Shown here piece by piece: positions 1 through 8,815 of a stretch of 64,000 nucleotides of DNA. Made by a program: the position numbers and the translations under genes. The DNA comes from an uncultured Lachnospiraceae bacterium. GTDB lineage: Bacteria > Bacillota > Clostridia > Lachnospirales > Lachnospiraceae. The notes under the pieces are model-generated. The model did no database searches. It saw only the letters and a list, made by a program, of their open reading frames with translations, and was not told the origin of the DNA. Location: contig CAJTJY010000018.1 of the NCBI GenBank assembly GCA_910576975.1, forward strand, positions 20,578 to 84,577. The letters are read 5' to 3'. Positions within the stretch are counted from its first letter, which is position 1. The number at the start of each line of letters is the position of its first letter.

Positions 1-11
1 TACCTCCATAT

Positions 12-1331
12 TTACCGTACTATGTCCACAGTCTGTCCCAATTCCCTCTCGTCTAAGATGAGCTTCATCGCCCAGGGCGGCACGTCCACGTCCAGATAAT
101 CGCCCTGAAAGAACACAAACGCCGTGTCAAACGGAGGCTTTTTCAAAGGAAAGGCGCCATATCCATCTGTAAAATAGATCAGCCCCCGCAACTTGTGAAA
201 GGTCTTTTTTGCCAGCAGTGTGCTGACATACTCAAATGCTGGGCGAAAATCTGTTCCGCCCAGCCCCTTGAGCTCAAATTGCTCCATATAACTTTGCAGC
301 TCTTGCTTGTTCCGAATGACAACATCTGATTGAACATTTTCATCACACTGAATAATATGAATGCAAAATTTACGATAGAAAGACTGCGACTGGCTTAAGA
401 TGCCATATGTCTCTTCCAAAAACTTCTGGACAAGCCCCATTTTGCAGGACATAGATGTGTCAATCACGATTACGAAATCTTCGATCCGCTGTATTTCTTG
501 TGTCTCCAAATGTTCAATCAAAGGCATGTTCCCATATAATTCCATGCCATAATGATAGAAAATATAATCGAAGCTGTCCAAGTCCACTTTCATTTCTTCC
601 TTCCAAACGCAGAATTTCTTCAAAAACTCCCGATAATCATAGCGCTCCCGGTTTTCCACGTGAAGCTGCTCTTTCAATCCTTGGGCATCTTTTGCAGCCT
701 CCTTGGAAAAAGTTTCCAGCTCCGTCTCCATCCTGTCCCTGATATCCTTCCATCGATTCTGCTGTTCCATAGGGGCTTTTGCAGTTCTCTGTTGTCTCCA
801 CAAAGAATGTTCATCAACGGCAAATTCCTGAATCAGACGCGCCACGACACGGATATCGGGCCTGGCATTTTGAAGAACCCAGAATATCCCCTCCCCATTG
901 AGCACCGAAAGCTTTTTTTCAAGCCCCTGATACACTGCTCTGCGATAAGGCTTTGGCGCAACTCTAAGGCAGCGGCAAGGCAGTCCGTCGATGACTGATT
1001 CCACTGCGATGTCACACGCCAGATCCCAAAGCTGCTTGTCCTCATCCCCTCTTGGATTCCAGATATGGCCCATCAAGCAATGAAAAATACTGTGTAAATA
1101 ACAGCGGTTTGCCAAAGAACTCCCGCTTCGATAGTGCTCCATCAAAAATTCAGGGTTATAGCGCAAAATCTCGCCATCTGTGGCAGTACGCCCAAGCTCT
1201 ATTGATGGCTGCAGCGCCAGGCTGTGAAGCGCAACATCCAAAAAACGCAGATTCAGATAGAGCTCGTTTCGACATTCTCTGATAATCTCATTGCATATAT
1301 CCACCTTTTTTGCCAATTGTTCTTCAAACAT
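12..1331 (-). CDS. VWA domain protein with putative metallopeptidase-like N-terminal domain
   Basis: 439 aa. The N-terminal half carries a HSIFHCLMGH stretch (about residues 80-89), the metal-binding-like helix of the DUF2201 family. The C-terminal third is a von Willebrand A fold with the MIDAS motif DTSMS near residue 291. Proteins of this build normally work with a MoxR-type AAA ATPase as a metal-dependent remodelling or chaperone pair. No such ATPase is seen here; it could lie beyond position 1. The gene follows the leucine-rich-repeat gene by 21 bases and is probably co-transcribed with it. The family call is good; the cellular role is unknown. Confidence 0.75.
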   Translation of the reverse strand: MFEEQLAKKVDICNEIIRECRNELYLNLRFLDVALHSLALQPSIELGRTATDGEILRYNPEFLMEHYRSGSSLANRCYLHSIFHCLMGHIWNPRGDEDKQLWDLACDIAVESVIDGLPCRCLRVAPKPYRRAVYQGLEKKLSVLNGEGIFWVLQNARPDIRVVARLIQEFAVDEHSLWRQQRTAKAPMEQQNRWKDIRDRMETELETFSKEAAKDAQGLKEQLHVENRERYDYREFLKKFCVWKEEMKVDLDSFDYIFYHYGMELYGNMPLIEHLETQEIQRIEDFVIVIDTSMSCKMGLVQKFLEETYGILSQSQSFYRKFCIHIIQCDENVQSDVVIRNKQELQSYMEQFELKGLGGTDFRPAFEYVSTLLAKKTFHKLRGLIYFTDGYGAFPLKKPPFDTAFVFFQGDYLDVDVPPWAMKLILDERELGQTVDIVR

Positions 1332-1352
1332 CCTGCCGCCCTTCCTCTTAGA

Positions 1353-2300
1353 TTACAACTCAAGCTTCTTTTTGTTTCCTGGAAATCTGCTGTGTCCCAC
1401 ATCCAGCAACATGCTGACTGCTTCCGTGTGTCCCCGCAGCTTTGCGGCTTCTAGGAACAGCTCTAGCTGCTCACGCTTGCCAATAAATTCCTGGGCAAGC
1501 CAGCGCAGATCTTCCAAGTCGTCTTTTGACAAAAAATAATTCGCCCCCGCCTCAAGGTGTTCTGACAGCCAGCCAGCATATTTTCTTCTTGCATACTCTT
1601 CCAATTTATATGGATAGCGCAGCCTTGACACTGCCATTTCTATCACATTTTTTAAATCCATATTGTATTTTCCAATTTCAAAGAGCCTGTCATATTCCTG
1701 AAAAACCACGCGCGTTTGAAAAAAAGCATTGCGATACTGAATCCCAACTCCATGCGTCTGGGTCGAAGTAATCCTCGCAGGAGTATTCTCCACAGCCTCC
1801 TCGTAAAACTCTGGAAAGACAAGACGAAATATAAGCTCTTGCGACTCCTGCTCTTCTTTCCCTGGCTTTGCATAGCAGTCGACAATCACTTTCTGCTTTA
1901 AATCCTGCAAAATCTCCCGCAGGCAGGAATTTTGTTTCAGCCAGTGCATTTCCAGCTTGGAAAGGCGCCTGCATCCCGTAAAAGCGCCTGCACCTATAAA
2001 GGCAATGTTACTGTAGAAAGATAATTTACGCAGCTTCACACAATTATAAAAAATATATCTTCCCAGTCTTCGCACTGTCTTAGGCAAATACAACTCTTCC
2101 AGCTTTTCTCCGCAGATGCATGGAAAACCGCCGTCATATTGCGGTTCCTGCTCGATCTCCTCTGCAAAAGCATATGCCGACACTTCCGTCACTGGAAGTC
2201 CTTCCAATTCTTCTGGTATCACCACGCTTCCGCTGCTACCGTAACAACGGAGAATGCAAATTCCATTGCCCCTGGCTTCATATGCAAAGTTTTCTTCCAT
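1353..2300 (-). CDS. BspA-type leucine-rich-repeat protein
   Basis: 315 aa, no signal peptide or membrane segment, so probably cytoplasmic. Residues about 20-130 show LRR_5-type repeats (VIPEELEGLPVTEVSAYAF, then LYLPKTVRRLGRYIFYNC, then FIGAGAFTGC). The C-terminal end (KLRGHTEAVSMLLDVG) looks like a single ankyrin-like helix pair. Such proteins are usually protein-binding scaffolds. Here the gene sits between the folate genes and the VWA gene, only 4 bases after folB-folK. It may be an adaptor for the VWA protein; that is inference from adjacency alone. Confidence 0.65.
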   Translation of the reverse strand: MEENFAYEARGNGICILRCYGSSGSVVIPEELEGLPVTEVSAYAFAEEIEQEPQYDGGFPCICGEKLEELYLPKTVRRLGRYIFYNCVKLRKLSFYSNIAFIGAGAFTGCRRLSKLEMHWLKQNSCLREILQDLKQKVIVDCYAKPGKEEQESQELIFRLVFPEFYEEAVENTPARITSTQTHGVGIQYRNAFFQTRVVFQEYDRLFEIGKYNMDLKNVIEMAVSRLRYPYKLEEYARRKYAGWLSEHLEAGANYFLSKDDLEDLRWLAQEFIGKREQLELFLEAAKLRGHTEAVSMLLDVGHSRFPGNKKKLEL

Positions 2301-2304
2301 ATTC

Positions 2305-3177
2305 TTACACCTGCCCTTTTTTTGTTTCCTTTTGCCTTTCTAATAGTTCCTCCAGCATCTGCCGAACCGTCTTTCCATTCAGCGGATGGCGGTAACAGGG
2401 CGCAAGTTCTGCCATCGGTTTTAATACAAAGTCCCGGTTGTGCATATCAGAATGCGGAATTTGGAGAAACTCAAGATCTAGCACTAAATCATCATAAAAA
2501 ATAATATCCAAGTCCAGCGTCCTAGGGCCCCAATGAATCTTTCGTTCCCGGTGCGCCAGTTGCTCCACCTCATGCAAAAACTCCAGTAATTCCACCGGAG
2601 ATAGCACCGTACGCAGCTTTATCATGCCGTTTAAAAAATCTGGCTGCTCCACTCCGCCGTAAGGCTTGGTCGTTATAATCTTGGATTCAAGCTCCACCAG
2701 GCAGCCTTTGTTTTGTTTCAAAGCCTCTATGCCCTTTTTGATATATTCTCCCCGATCCCCAAGATTAGAGCCAATCGCAACATAAGCCTGATGCCAGCTG
2801 CGAGTGATTTCCACGGAAACTGTCTCCACTGGAAGCCCGATGGGCGCCCAAGGCTTTAAAACTTCAAGAGTCACTTTGTTTATTGCTGGAAATTCCAGCA
2901 GCAACGCCCTTGCCATCTGCTCTGCCACAGCCTCGATCAGTCGAAAAGTATGTTCTTTCATATATTTCGTAACAAAACGGGCAATTTCACCGTAATTAAT
3001 GGTAGCTGTCAGATCATCCCTTAATCCTGCTTCCCGAATTGGAAGATACGCTGTTACATTGATCAGGAATTTTTGACCAAGCTTATTTTCTTCCGGGAAT
3101 ACGCCATGATTCCCAAATACCTCCAGATTCTTGATATGGATCTGGTCTTGCCCCCAATCCGTCATTTTGCTTTCCAT
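2305..3177 (-). CDS. folBK: Dihydroneopterin aldolase / HPPK fusion
   Basis: 290 aa bifunctional enzyme for two consecutive folate steps: conversion of dihydroneopterin to 6-hydroxymethyl-dihydropterin, then pyrophosphorylation by ATP. The N-terminal FolB part (about 1-118) has IKNLEVFGNHGVFPEE and INYGEIA. The C-terminal FolK part (about 120-285) has YVAIGSNLGDR, the HPPK signature GPRTLDLDIIFYDD and IPHSDMHNRDFVLKPM. Both halves look full length. The start overlaps the end of folP; an in-frame ATG at 3165 is an alternative start. It is the last folate gene of the folC-folE-folP-folBK operon. Function is very secure. Confidence 0.95.
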   Translation of the reverse strand: MESKMTDWGQDQIHIKNLEVFGNHGVFPEENKLGQKFLINVTAYLPIREAGLRDDLTATINYGEIARFVTKYMKEHTFRLIEAVAEQMARALLLEFPAINKVTLEVLKPWAPIGLPVETVSVEITRSWHQAYVAIGSNLGDRGEYIKKGIEALKQNKGCLVELESKIITTKPYGGVEQPDFLNGMIKLRTVLSPVELLEFLHEVEQLAHRERKIHWGPRTLDLDIIFYDDLVLDLEFLQIPHSDMHNRDFVLKPMAELAPCYRHPLNGKTVRQMLEELLERQKETKKGQV

Positions 3178-3980
3178 CCCTTCCGTATCGCCTCTGCCAT
3201 CTGAATAGCCCTCTTATTTTCCTGGACATCATGGACCCGCACAAACGCACAACCTGCCAAGAGGGCAAATATGGTAGTTACCAGCGTTCCTTCCACACGT
3301 TCCGTCACTGGAAGCTGCAGTGTCAAGCCAATAACGGATTTTCGTGATGTTCCCAAAAGAAGCGGATATCCAAGTTCCTTTAATTCCCCAAGCCTGTCGA
3401 TCACTTCCAGATTCTGCTGATAACTCTTTGCAAAACCCACTCCGGGATCAAGCATGATCTTATCCGGGGAGATCCCCGCTTCTTTGGCAAGATGCAGCGT
3501 TTCTTCCAGATCCGACTTTAGATCCTCTATAAAGCTTGCGTATTTTGGCTCCTTGCGGTTGTGCATCAGGCAGCAGCAGACGCCAGACTCTGCAATTAAT
3601 GACGCCATCTTATCATCGTGTTTTAAACCCCAGACATCATTGACCATGTCCGCTCCTGCCGCAATCGCCGCCTCTGCTACCTTGGCTTTGTAAGTGTCAA
3701 TAGAGACTGGTATATCGAATCTTTGCTTTATTTTCTTTATGATCTCTACCGTCCTTGAAATTTCCTCTTGCTCTGTAATCTTTTGATATCCTGGCCTAGT
3801 GGATTCGCCTCCTACGTCAATGACGTCTGCGCCTTCTGCAATCATCTGTTCCACATGCTGCAGCGCCGCATCTTCTTGGCTAAATTTTCCTCCATCTGAA
3901 AAAGAATCCGGGGTGACATTCAAAATCCCCATGATATAGGTAGTATTTGCTGTATCAAATGTTTTATTTCCAATTCTCAT
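3162..3980 (-). CDS. folP: Dihydropteroate synthase
   Basis: 272 aa, normal length. It condenses hydroxymethyl-dihydropterin pyrophosphate with p-aminobenzoate and is the sulfonamide target. Signatures seen: GILNVTPDSFSDGG near the N-terminus (pterin and phosphate binding), DVGGESTRPG, DPGVGFAKS and LLGTSRKS. The ribosome site GGAGAG sits 6-7 bases before the ATG. It lies 12 bases after folE and overlaps the next gene, so it is translated within the folate operon. Confidence 0.97.
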   Translation of the reverse strand: MRIGNKTFDTANTTYIMGILNVTPDSFSDGGKFSQEDAALQHVEQMIAEGADVIDVGGESTRPGYQKITEQEEISRTVEIIKKIKQRFDIPVSIDTYKAKVAEAAIAAGADMVNDVWGLKHDDKMASLIAESGVCCCLMHNRKEPKYASFIEDLKSDLEETLHLAKEAGISPDKIMLDPGVGFAKSYQQNLEVIDRLGELKELGYPLLLGTSRKSVIGLTLQLPVTERVEGTLVTTIFALLAGCAFVRVHDVQENKRAIQMAEAIRKGWKAK

Positions 3981-3992
3981 CTTGTCTCTCCT

Positions 3993-4550
3993 TTACCGTC
4001 TCATCATCTGCCAGAATTCTTCTTGGAAACATCGATTGTCTGCAAAAACGCCCCGGGTGGCTAAAGTAACCGTCTGTGCTCCTGACTTTTTGACGCCCCG
4101 CATTGTCATACACATATGTTCCGCTTCTAGCATCACCATTACGCCTTTTGGCTTTAGGCACTCCATTAATGCGTCTGCAATCTGCGTCGAAAGCTGTTCC
4201 TGGATTTGAGGGCGTCTCGCATAGACTTCCACTGTCCTCGCCAGCTTGCTTAATCCCACCACTCTTCCGTCCGGGATATAGGCAAGGTGCGCTTTTCCAA
4301 AAAAGGGAAGCAAATGATGCTCACAGACAGAATAAAACAAAATGTCTTTCTCCAATACGATCCCGCATTGTTTCGCTTCAAACGTCTTGCTTAACGCTTC
4401 TTGCGGATTCTGATCCAATCCAGCAAAAATCTCCTCATACATCCGGGCAATTCTGTCTGGAGTCCCCTGAAGACCTTCTCTGCCTATGTCTTCTCCAATT
4501 CCCTCCAAAAGCAAGGCGACCCCCTGTCTGATTTTTTCCTTATCTATCAT
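3993..4550 (-). CDS. folE: GTP cyclohydrolase I
   Basis: 185 aa from the preferred start. It is the first committed step of folate synthesis, turning GTP into dihydroneopterin triphosphate. Zinc and active-site motifs are intact: CEHHLLPFFGKAHLAYIP, VGLSKLAR and the CMTMRGV segment carrying the last zinc ligand. I place the start at 4550 because AAGGAG lies 9 bases upstream and this ATG follows the folC stop by only 4 bases. A longer frame up to 4577 would begin inside folC. Confidence 0.96.
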   Translation of the reverse strand: MIDKEKIRQGVALLLEGIGEDIGREGLQGTPDRIARMYEEIFAGLDQNPQEALSKTFEAKQCGIVLEKDILFYSVCEHHLLPFFGKAHLAYIPDGRVVGLSKLARTVEVYARRPQIQEQLSTQIADALMECLKPKGVMVMLEAEHMCMTMRGVKKSGAQTVTLATRGVFADNRCFQEEFWQMMRR

Positions 4551-4554
4551 AGTT

Positions 4555-5853
4555 TCACTTCTCCTTGAGAGTTTCACGCAATTCTTTCAGATAAGACAGC
4601 GATCCAAATGCCAGTATCATTGACATTTGCTCTTTTTCTGCACTCTTTAGGGCGGAAGATACCGCTTCCTCCATATTGGGGCAATAACGGACCTTTTGAT
4701 GATACTTGCTCGCTTCTTTTGCCAATGCCTGTCCATCCATCGCTCTTTTATGAAAAGGAGTCACCGTGTATACCTTCCATGCCAATGGCAGCATGATTTG
4801 CAACATCTGCTCATGCTCTTTATCTGCAAGTACTCCTATTATATAAATTATTTTGTAATTTGTAAAACCCCTTTTCAAAGTTTCCTGCAATTTTTTGGCA
4901 GCCCCGACATTGTGGGCGCCATCCATCACAAACAACGGCTCTTTAAAAACCGTTGAAAATCTGCCTTGCCACCTAGCGTTGGAAAGCCCTGTCCGCAGTT
5001 GCTGGTCTGTAATAGGAAATCCCATAGTTTGCAACACCTTTGCCGTCTCAATCGCACAGGCTGCATTCTGCACTTGATATGCGCCAGACATGGAAAGGGC
5101 AAGCTCACCCAAGCCAGGATAGCAAAAATGCAGCATTCCGATCCCTGTATCATACCGGACATGCTCTGCCTGCCTCTCATCGCCGTAAACCAGGGCAACC
5201 CCTTTCCTGCAACATGCCTCTTCGATCACCTGGCATACCTGCGGCTCCTGCTTTGTGGCTACCACTGGACAGCCCTCTTTGATAATCCCTGCTTTGACTT
5301 TGGCAATATCACGCAGGCTGTTCCCTAAAAACCTCATGTGATCGATACTGATAGAAGTAAGGACGCTGACCAGAGGCTTGGTTATCACATTGGTAGCGTC
5401 TGTCTCCCCTCCCATTCCTGTTTCCAACACTACGACTTCGCATTTTTTGTGATAAAAATAAAGAAATGCCGCCGCCGTCTCCACCTCGAACACGGTAGGC
5501 TGCATTTTACCTTTTGCTTTCATTCGTTCGCAAGCAGTCTTCACTTGAGCTATAACCTCTGCAAACTCCTCCCAGCTAATCCGTTTCCCATCAACCTGAT
5601 ACTGCTCCCTGCGGTCAAATACAGCAGGCGAAGTGTATGTTCCCACCCGAATCCCGGCCTCTATTAGGATAGAAGAAAGCATAGCGCACACAGAGCCCTT
5701 TCCGTTAGTGCCCGCCACATGGATAAATTGCAGCTTTTGCTGGACATTGTCAAGCTCCGCCATCAGCTCCCGAATGCTTTCAAGCCCTAATACAATGCCG
5801 CCGCTGTTTTCAATCTGTTCTAAATATGCCTGCACCTCTGCTTCATTGATCAT
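4555..5853 (-). CDS. folC: Folylpolyglutamate synthase / dihydrofolate synthase
   Basis: 432 aa, Mur-ligase fold. It adds glutamate to dihydropteroate and then polyglutamylates folates in the cytoplasm. Visible motifs: P-loop HVAGTNGKGSV (about 45-55), YTSPAVFDRREQYQVDG, ETGMGGETDATN, SISIDHMRFLGN and VMDGAHN in the C-terminal domain. It is the first gene of the folate operon: AGGAGG precedes its ATG, and a promoter can be read at 5895-5923. Confidence 0.96.
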   Translation of the reverse strand: MINEAEVQAYLEQIENSGGIVLGLESIRELMAELDNVQQKLQFIHVAGTNGKGSVCAMLSSILIEAGIRVGTYTSPAVFDRREQYQVDGKRISWEEFAEVIAQVKTACERMKAKGKMQPTVFEVETAAAFLYFYHKKCEVVVLETGMGGETDATNVITKPLVSVLTSISIDHMRFLGNSLRDIAKVKAGIIKEGCPVVATKQEPQVCQVIEEACCRKGVALVYGDERQAEHVRYDTGIGMLHFCYPGLGELALSMSGAYQVQNAACAIETAKVLQTMGFPITDQQLRTGLSNARWQGRFSTVFKEPLFVMDGAHNVGAAKKLQETLKRGFTNYKIIYIIGVLADKEHEQMLQIMLPLAWKVYTVTPFHKRAMDGQALAKEASKYHQKVRYCPNMEEAVSSALKSAEKEQMSMILAFGSLSYLKELRETLKEK

Positions 5854-5894
5854 CTTTTATGTCCTCCTGTGATGCTAAATAAATTTCCTAAATT

Positions 5895-5923
5895 AATATA
5901 AAAGATCTAAGGTAATTATGCAA
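5895..5923 (-). promoter_or_regulatory. Predicted sigma-A promoter of the folate operon
   Basis: Read on the minus strand: TTGCAT at 5918-5923 as -35, a 17-base spacer and TATATT at 5895-5900 as -10, ending about 40 bases before the folC start. The spacing is ideal and the -10 is a 5/6 match. The -35 is only a half match. Confidence 0.5.
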
Positions 5924-5958
5924 CAACCATTGTAAAATTACCTCAGTCCTTTACAAAA

Positions 5959-6076
5959 CTATTGTTGCACAGTCTGAACTTCTGCAAGCTGCTCCACTTC
6001 TGCAACACTAAGCTCCGTATATTCTATAATCTCCTCAAATATTTGATTTCCTATCCTATAAGTGTGAAGACTCAGC
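5959..6076 (-). pseudogene. C-terminal remnant of an Rpn-like (PD-(D/E)XK) protein
   Basis: Within the 5854-6327 gap the minus strand encodes a tail of about 39 residues, AELSLHTYRIGN then QIFEEIIEYTELSVAEVEQL and a stop. The EYTELSVAEVEQL pattern resembles the repeated tail of Rpn-family recombination-promoting nucleases common in Lachnospiraceae. An in-frame stop lies just upstream and no start or nuclease core is present. This is a decayed fragment; the family assignment is tentative. Apart from this and the two promoters I see only AT-rich spacer in the gap. Confidence 0.35.
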
Positions 6077-6234
6077 TCTGCAAAACCCTAACTGCAAATG
6101 CCTGTTAAGTTTTTAACCCTCTGTCATTTTGCCATGTTTTTCCATATATGTTCATCCTTCGATACGCAAATTCACCATTTTATAAAGAAAATCTTAATAT
6201 TTCCTGTCCGAAACGTAAATTTTACATTTAGCAG

Positions 6235-6273
6235 TTGACTTTTCCTTGAAAGTGAGCTAATCTTTGCTATGTA
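6235..6273 (+). promoter_or_regulatory. Predicted promoter of the LTA-synthase-like gene
   Basis: Two overlapping readings are possible. TTGAAA (6246-6251), a 16-base spacer and TATGTA (6268-6273) preceded by TG gives an extended -10. TTGACT (6235-6240) with a 17-base spacer to TAATCT (6258-6263) is the alternative. Either would give a leader of about 45-60 bases before the ribosome site at 6317. Confidence 0.45.
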
Positions 6274-6327
6274 AAAATGCATATTCATAATTTGTTCATA
6301 ATAAATTCATATATATGGAGGGAACTT

Positions 6328-8571
6328 ATGATTAACCAGGCAAAAAACACTTTACAAAAGTTTAAATCAAGATACAAAGCACATCAGACAGAGAAAAGAG
6401 AGCGTAAAAATTCCATCGAACGTAAAAAATTGCTAAAGCCAGAACAAAAAGAAAAACTAATTACCTATTTAAACCGTTATTCCCTGGTATTCCACTACAT
6501 ACTTGCATGCGCCATATGCTTCTTGATCGAGGTCATATCAAGGCACTCCTTTAGCGACGCCTTTGCATTTATGTTCGACCGCGGGCTTACCTATTTATAT
6601 AATTCATTGATTGTATTCACCTCTCTTCACTTAGTATACTTTTTCCGAAGAAGAGCATTAATGCGTACCATCATCAGCGTCGTGTGGCTGTTTCTGGGAA
6701 CCATCAATGGATGCGTGCTGTTAAAGAGAGTTACTCCCTTTACCTACACGGATGTAAAGCTGATTAACGACTTGTTTACCATGAAGAGTAATTATTTCAG
6801 CAATGGAGAGGCCATCGCCGTCATTCTGCTGGTGGCGTCAGTCGTTACAGGAATCATCGTATTGTGGAAAAAAGGTCCCAAATATCAAGGAAAGCAAAAC
6901 CGGCTGGCAAGCACCCTTGCCATTGGCTTATTTGCATTTTTAATCCCCATGGTGACAAATGCGGCAGTCAGCAGCAATATTCTTTCGGACTATTTTGAAA
7001 ATATTGCACAAGGTTACAAAGATTATGGATTTGTTTACAGTTTTTCTGCCAGTGTCATGGACCAGGGCATGACCGCTCCCAGAGATTATTCTCAGGAGGC
7101 TGTGGACGCCGCTTTGTCGAAGATCGATCAAAAAGATAGCGACGTCGAAGAGCTTCCCAATATTATCTGCGTCCTCTTGGAATCTTTTATAGACCCAAAA
7201 GACGTTAAATTTTTAAACTGCTCCCAAAATCCGATTCCTAATTTTGACCATTTATACGAGAATTTCTCTTCCGGTTATTTGACAGTCCCAGTAGTCGGGG
7301 CAGGCACTGCAAATTCAGAATTTGAAATTCTGACTGGCATGGGAATGCAGTTTTTCGGTCTTGGAGAATATCCTTACAAGACCATCCTAAAGTCCAAATC
7401 CTGTGAAAGCATTGCTTCCGACCTTGGAAATAATTTAGGGTATGGCACCCATGTGGTACACAACAACGGCGGTAATTTCTACAGCCGCAAAAACGCTTTT
7501 ACGCAAATGGGATTTGACAGCTTTATTAGCAAGGAAATGATGAATATTCAAGAGTACACGCCTCTGGGCACCTGGCCCACAGACGATATTCTGATCGGCG
7601 AAGTGCAAAAAGCTTTAGATTCAACAAAACAGCAAGACTTTGTATACACGATCACTGTTCAGGGACACGGCGCTTACCCTGCTGAGAAAGTAATTGAAAA
7701 TCCTGAAATCACTGTGACTGGGGCTTCCGATGAAGCTAAAAATAATGAATGGGAATATTATGTAAATCAACTTCACGAAGTAGATAAATTTATTGGCAAC
7801 CTGATTGAAATGCTCTCTCAGAGAGATGAAAAGACAATGTTAGTACTTTTCGGTGATCATCTTCCCACCATGGGGCTGACTAACGAAGACATGAAGAGCA
7901 ACGATATCTTTAAGACAAAGTACGCAACCTGGAACAACTTTGGCTCCGAAAAAGTCAACCAGGACTTAACTTCCTACCAGTTACTTGCAAGCATCACCGA
8001 TCAGGCTGGCATCCACGAAGGCACTATGTTCTCTTTCCATCAAAACAATCAATATTCCATAACGGAAGAACAGCGCCAGGATATGAAATTGTTGCAATAT
8101 GATATTTTATACGGAAAACACTATGCTTATCATGGAAAAGATCTTTATCCTGCTTCCGAGTTGCAGATGGGCGTACTAGACGTCACCGCAGAACAGGCAA
8201 AAGCTCTGACGGACGGACTGCATATCTATGGCAGCAATTATACCAAGTGGAGCAAAGTGTTTGTCAACGGAACGAAAGTACCCACCTCCTTTATCAGTGA
8301 TAAAGAGCTTGTGATTTCTTTGAACGATCTGGCTGACGGGCTTAACAACCTGGTGGTCAATCAGATGGGCTCTTCGGACACGATATTTAGAAGCTCCAAT
8401 GTAATTTCTTACTTAAAGCCCGTAGGAGAGGCGCCCGTGTCTGAAGACGCTGCCACGATAGAAGATACTGTCGAAGAAACGCCAAGCAGCATTGACCGGG
8501 CTATCAATCAAGAAGCTGAAACCGGACTTTCCAACGGCAGCTCTAAATCTTTAGAACTGCCTGTCAGTTAA
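6328..8571 (+). CDS. LTA-synthase-like membrane sulfatase
   Basis: 747 aa. About five hydrophobic segments fill residues 40-230, followed by an extracellular alkaline-phosphatase/sulfatase domain with NIICVLLESF, GAGTANSEFEILTGMGMQFF (the Thr-containing active-site loop) and FGDHLPTMG. This family moves glycerol-phosphate from phosphatidylglycerol onto lipoteichoic acid or related glycolipids, outside the membrane. A C-terminal extension beyond the enzyme domain (about residues 610-747) is Ser/Glu-rich at its end. The start is set at 6328 by GGAGGGA five bases upstream; a longer frame from 6277 lacks such a site. It is the only long plus-strand gene in the window. The exact polymer is not known. 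Confidence 0.85.
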   Translation: MINQAKNTLQKFKSRYKAHQTEKRERKNSIERKKLLKPEQKEKLITYLNRYSLVFHYILACAICFLIEVISRHSFSDAFAFMFDRGLTYLYNSLIVFTSLHLVYFFRRRALMRTIISVVWLFLGTINGCVLLKRVTPFTYTDVKLINDLFTMKSNYFSNGEAIAVILLVASVVTGIIVLWKKGPKYQGKQNRLASTLAIGLFAFLIPMVTNAAVSSNILSDYFENIAQGYKDYGFVYSFSASVMDQGMTAPRDYSQEAVDAALSKIDQKDSDVEELPNIICVLLESFIDPKDVKFLNCSQNPIPNFDHLYENFSSGYLTVPVVGAGTANSEFEILTGMGMQFFGLGEYPYKTILKSKSCESIASDLGNNLGYGTHVVHNNGGNFYSRKNAFTQMGFDSFISKEMMNIQEYTPLGTWPTDDILIGEVQKALDSTKQQDFVYTITVQGHGAYPAEKVIENPEITVTGASDEAKNNEWEYYVNQLHEVDKFIGNLIEMLSQRDEKTMLVLFGDHLPTMGLTNEDMKSNDIFKTKYATWNNFGSEKVNQDLTSYQLLASITDQAGIHEGTMFSFHQNNQYSITEEQRQDMKLLQYDILYGKHYAYHGKDLYPASELQMGVLDVTAEQAKALTDGLHIYGSNYTKWSKVFVNGTKVPTSFISDKELVISLNDLADGLNNLVVNQMGSSDTIFRSSNVISYLKPVGEAPVSEDAATIEDTVEETPSSIDRAINQEAETGLSNGSSKSLELPVS

Positions 8572-8576
8572 AACAC

Positions 8577-8763
8577 AAAGGGGCTGTTCGTACAAATGTA
8601 TTTGCCTGTTTAAAAGGTCTTGCCGCTCATGCGGCAAAGACAGAATGCACAAAATTACTCTGAGAAGCTAGCTTCCCAAGATAATATTTGTGCATTTTGT
8701 TTTCATTGCTTTGCTATGTAAACCTTTTAAACAGGCAAATACATTTGTACGAACAGCCCCTTT
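8577..8763. repeat. Cruciform repeat, copy A (complete)
   Basis: The outer arms 8577-8617 and 8723-8763 are perfectly complementary over 41 bases. Between them lie three hairpins: TTGCCGC/GCGGCAA (8620-8637), a long one pairing AATGCACAAA (8644-8653) with TTTGTGCATT (8687-8696) around the 12-base palindrome GAAGCTAGCTTC, and CATTGC-TTT-GCTATG (8704-8718). It begins 5 bases after the stop of the LTA-synthase-like gene, so it ends that transcript and may act as terminator or 3' stabiliser. It shares its plan with copies B, C and D. It may be a MITE-like or structured-RNA element; no coding capacity is seen. Confidence 0.9.
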
Positions 8764-8815
8764 ATTATAGCTCCCCTTTTACTGTGCAAAGATTCTACGC
8801 AGATACTGCCCTTTG

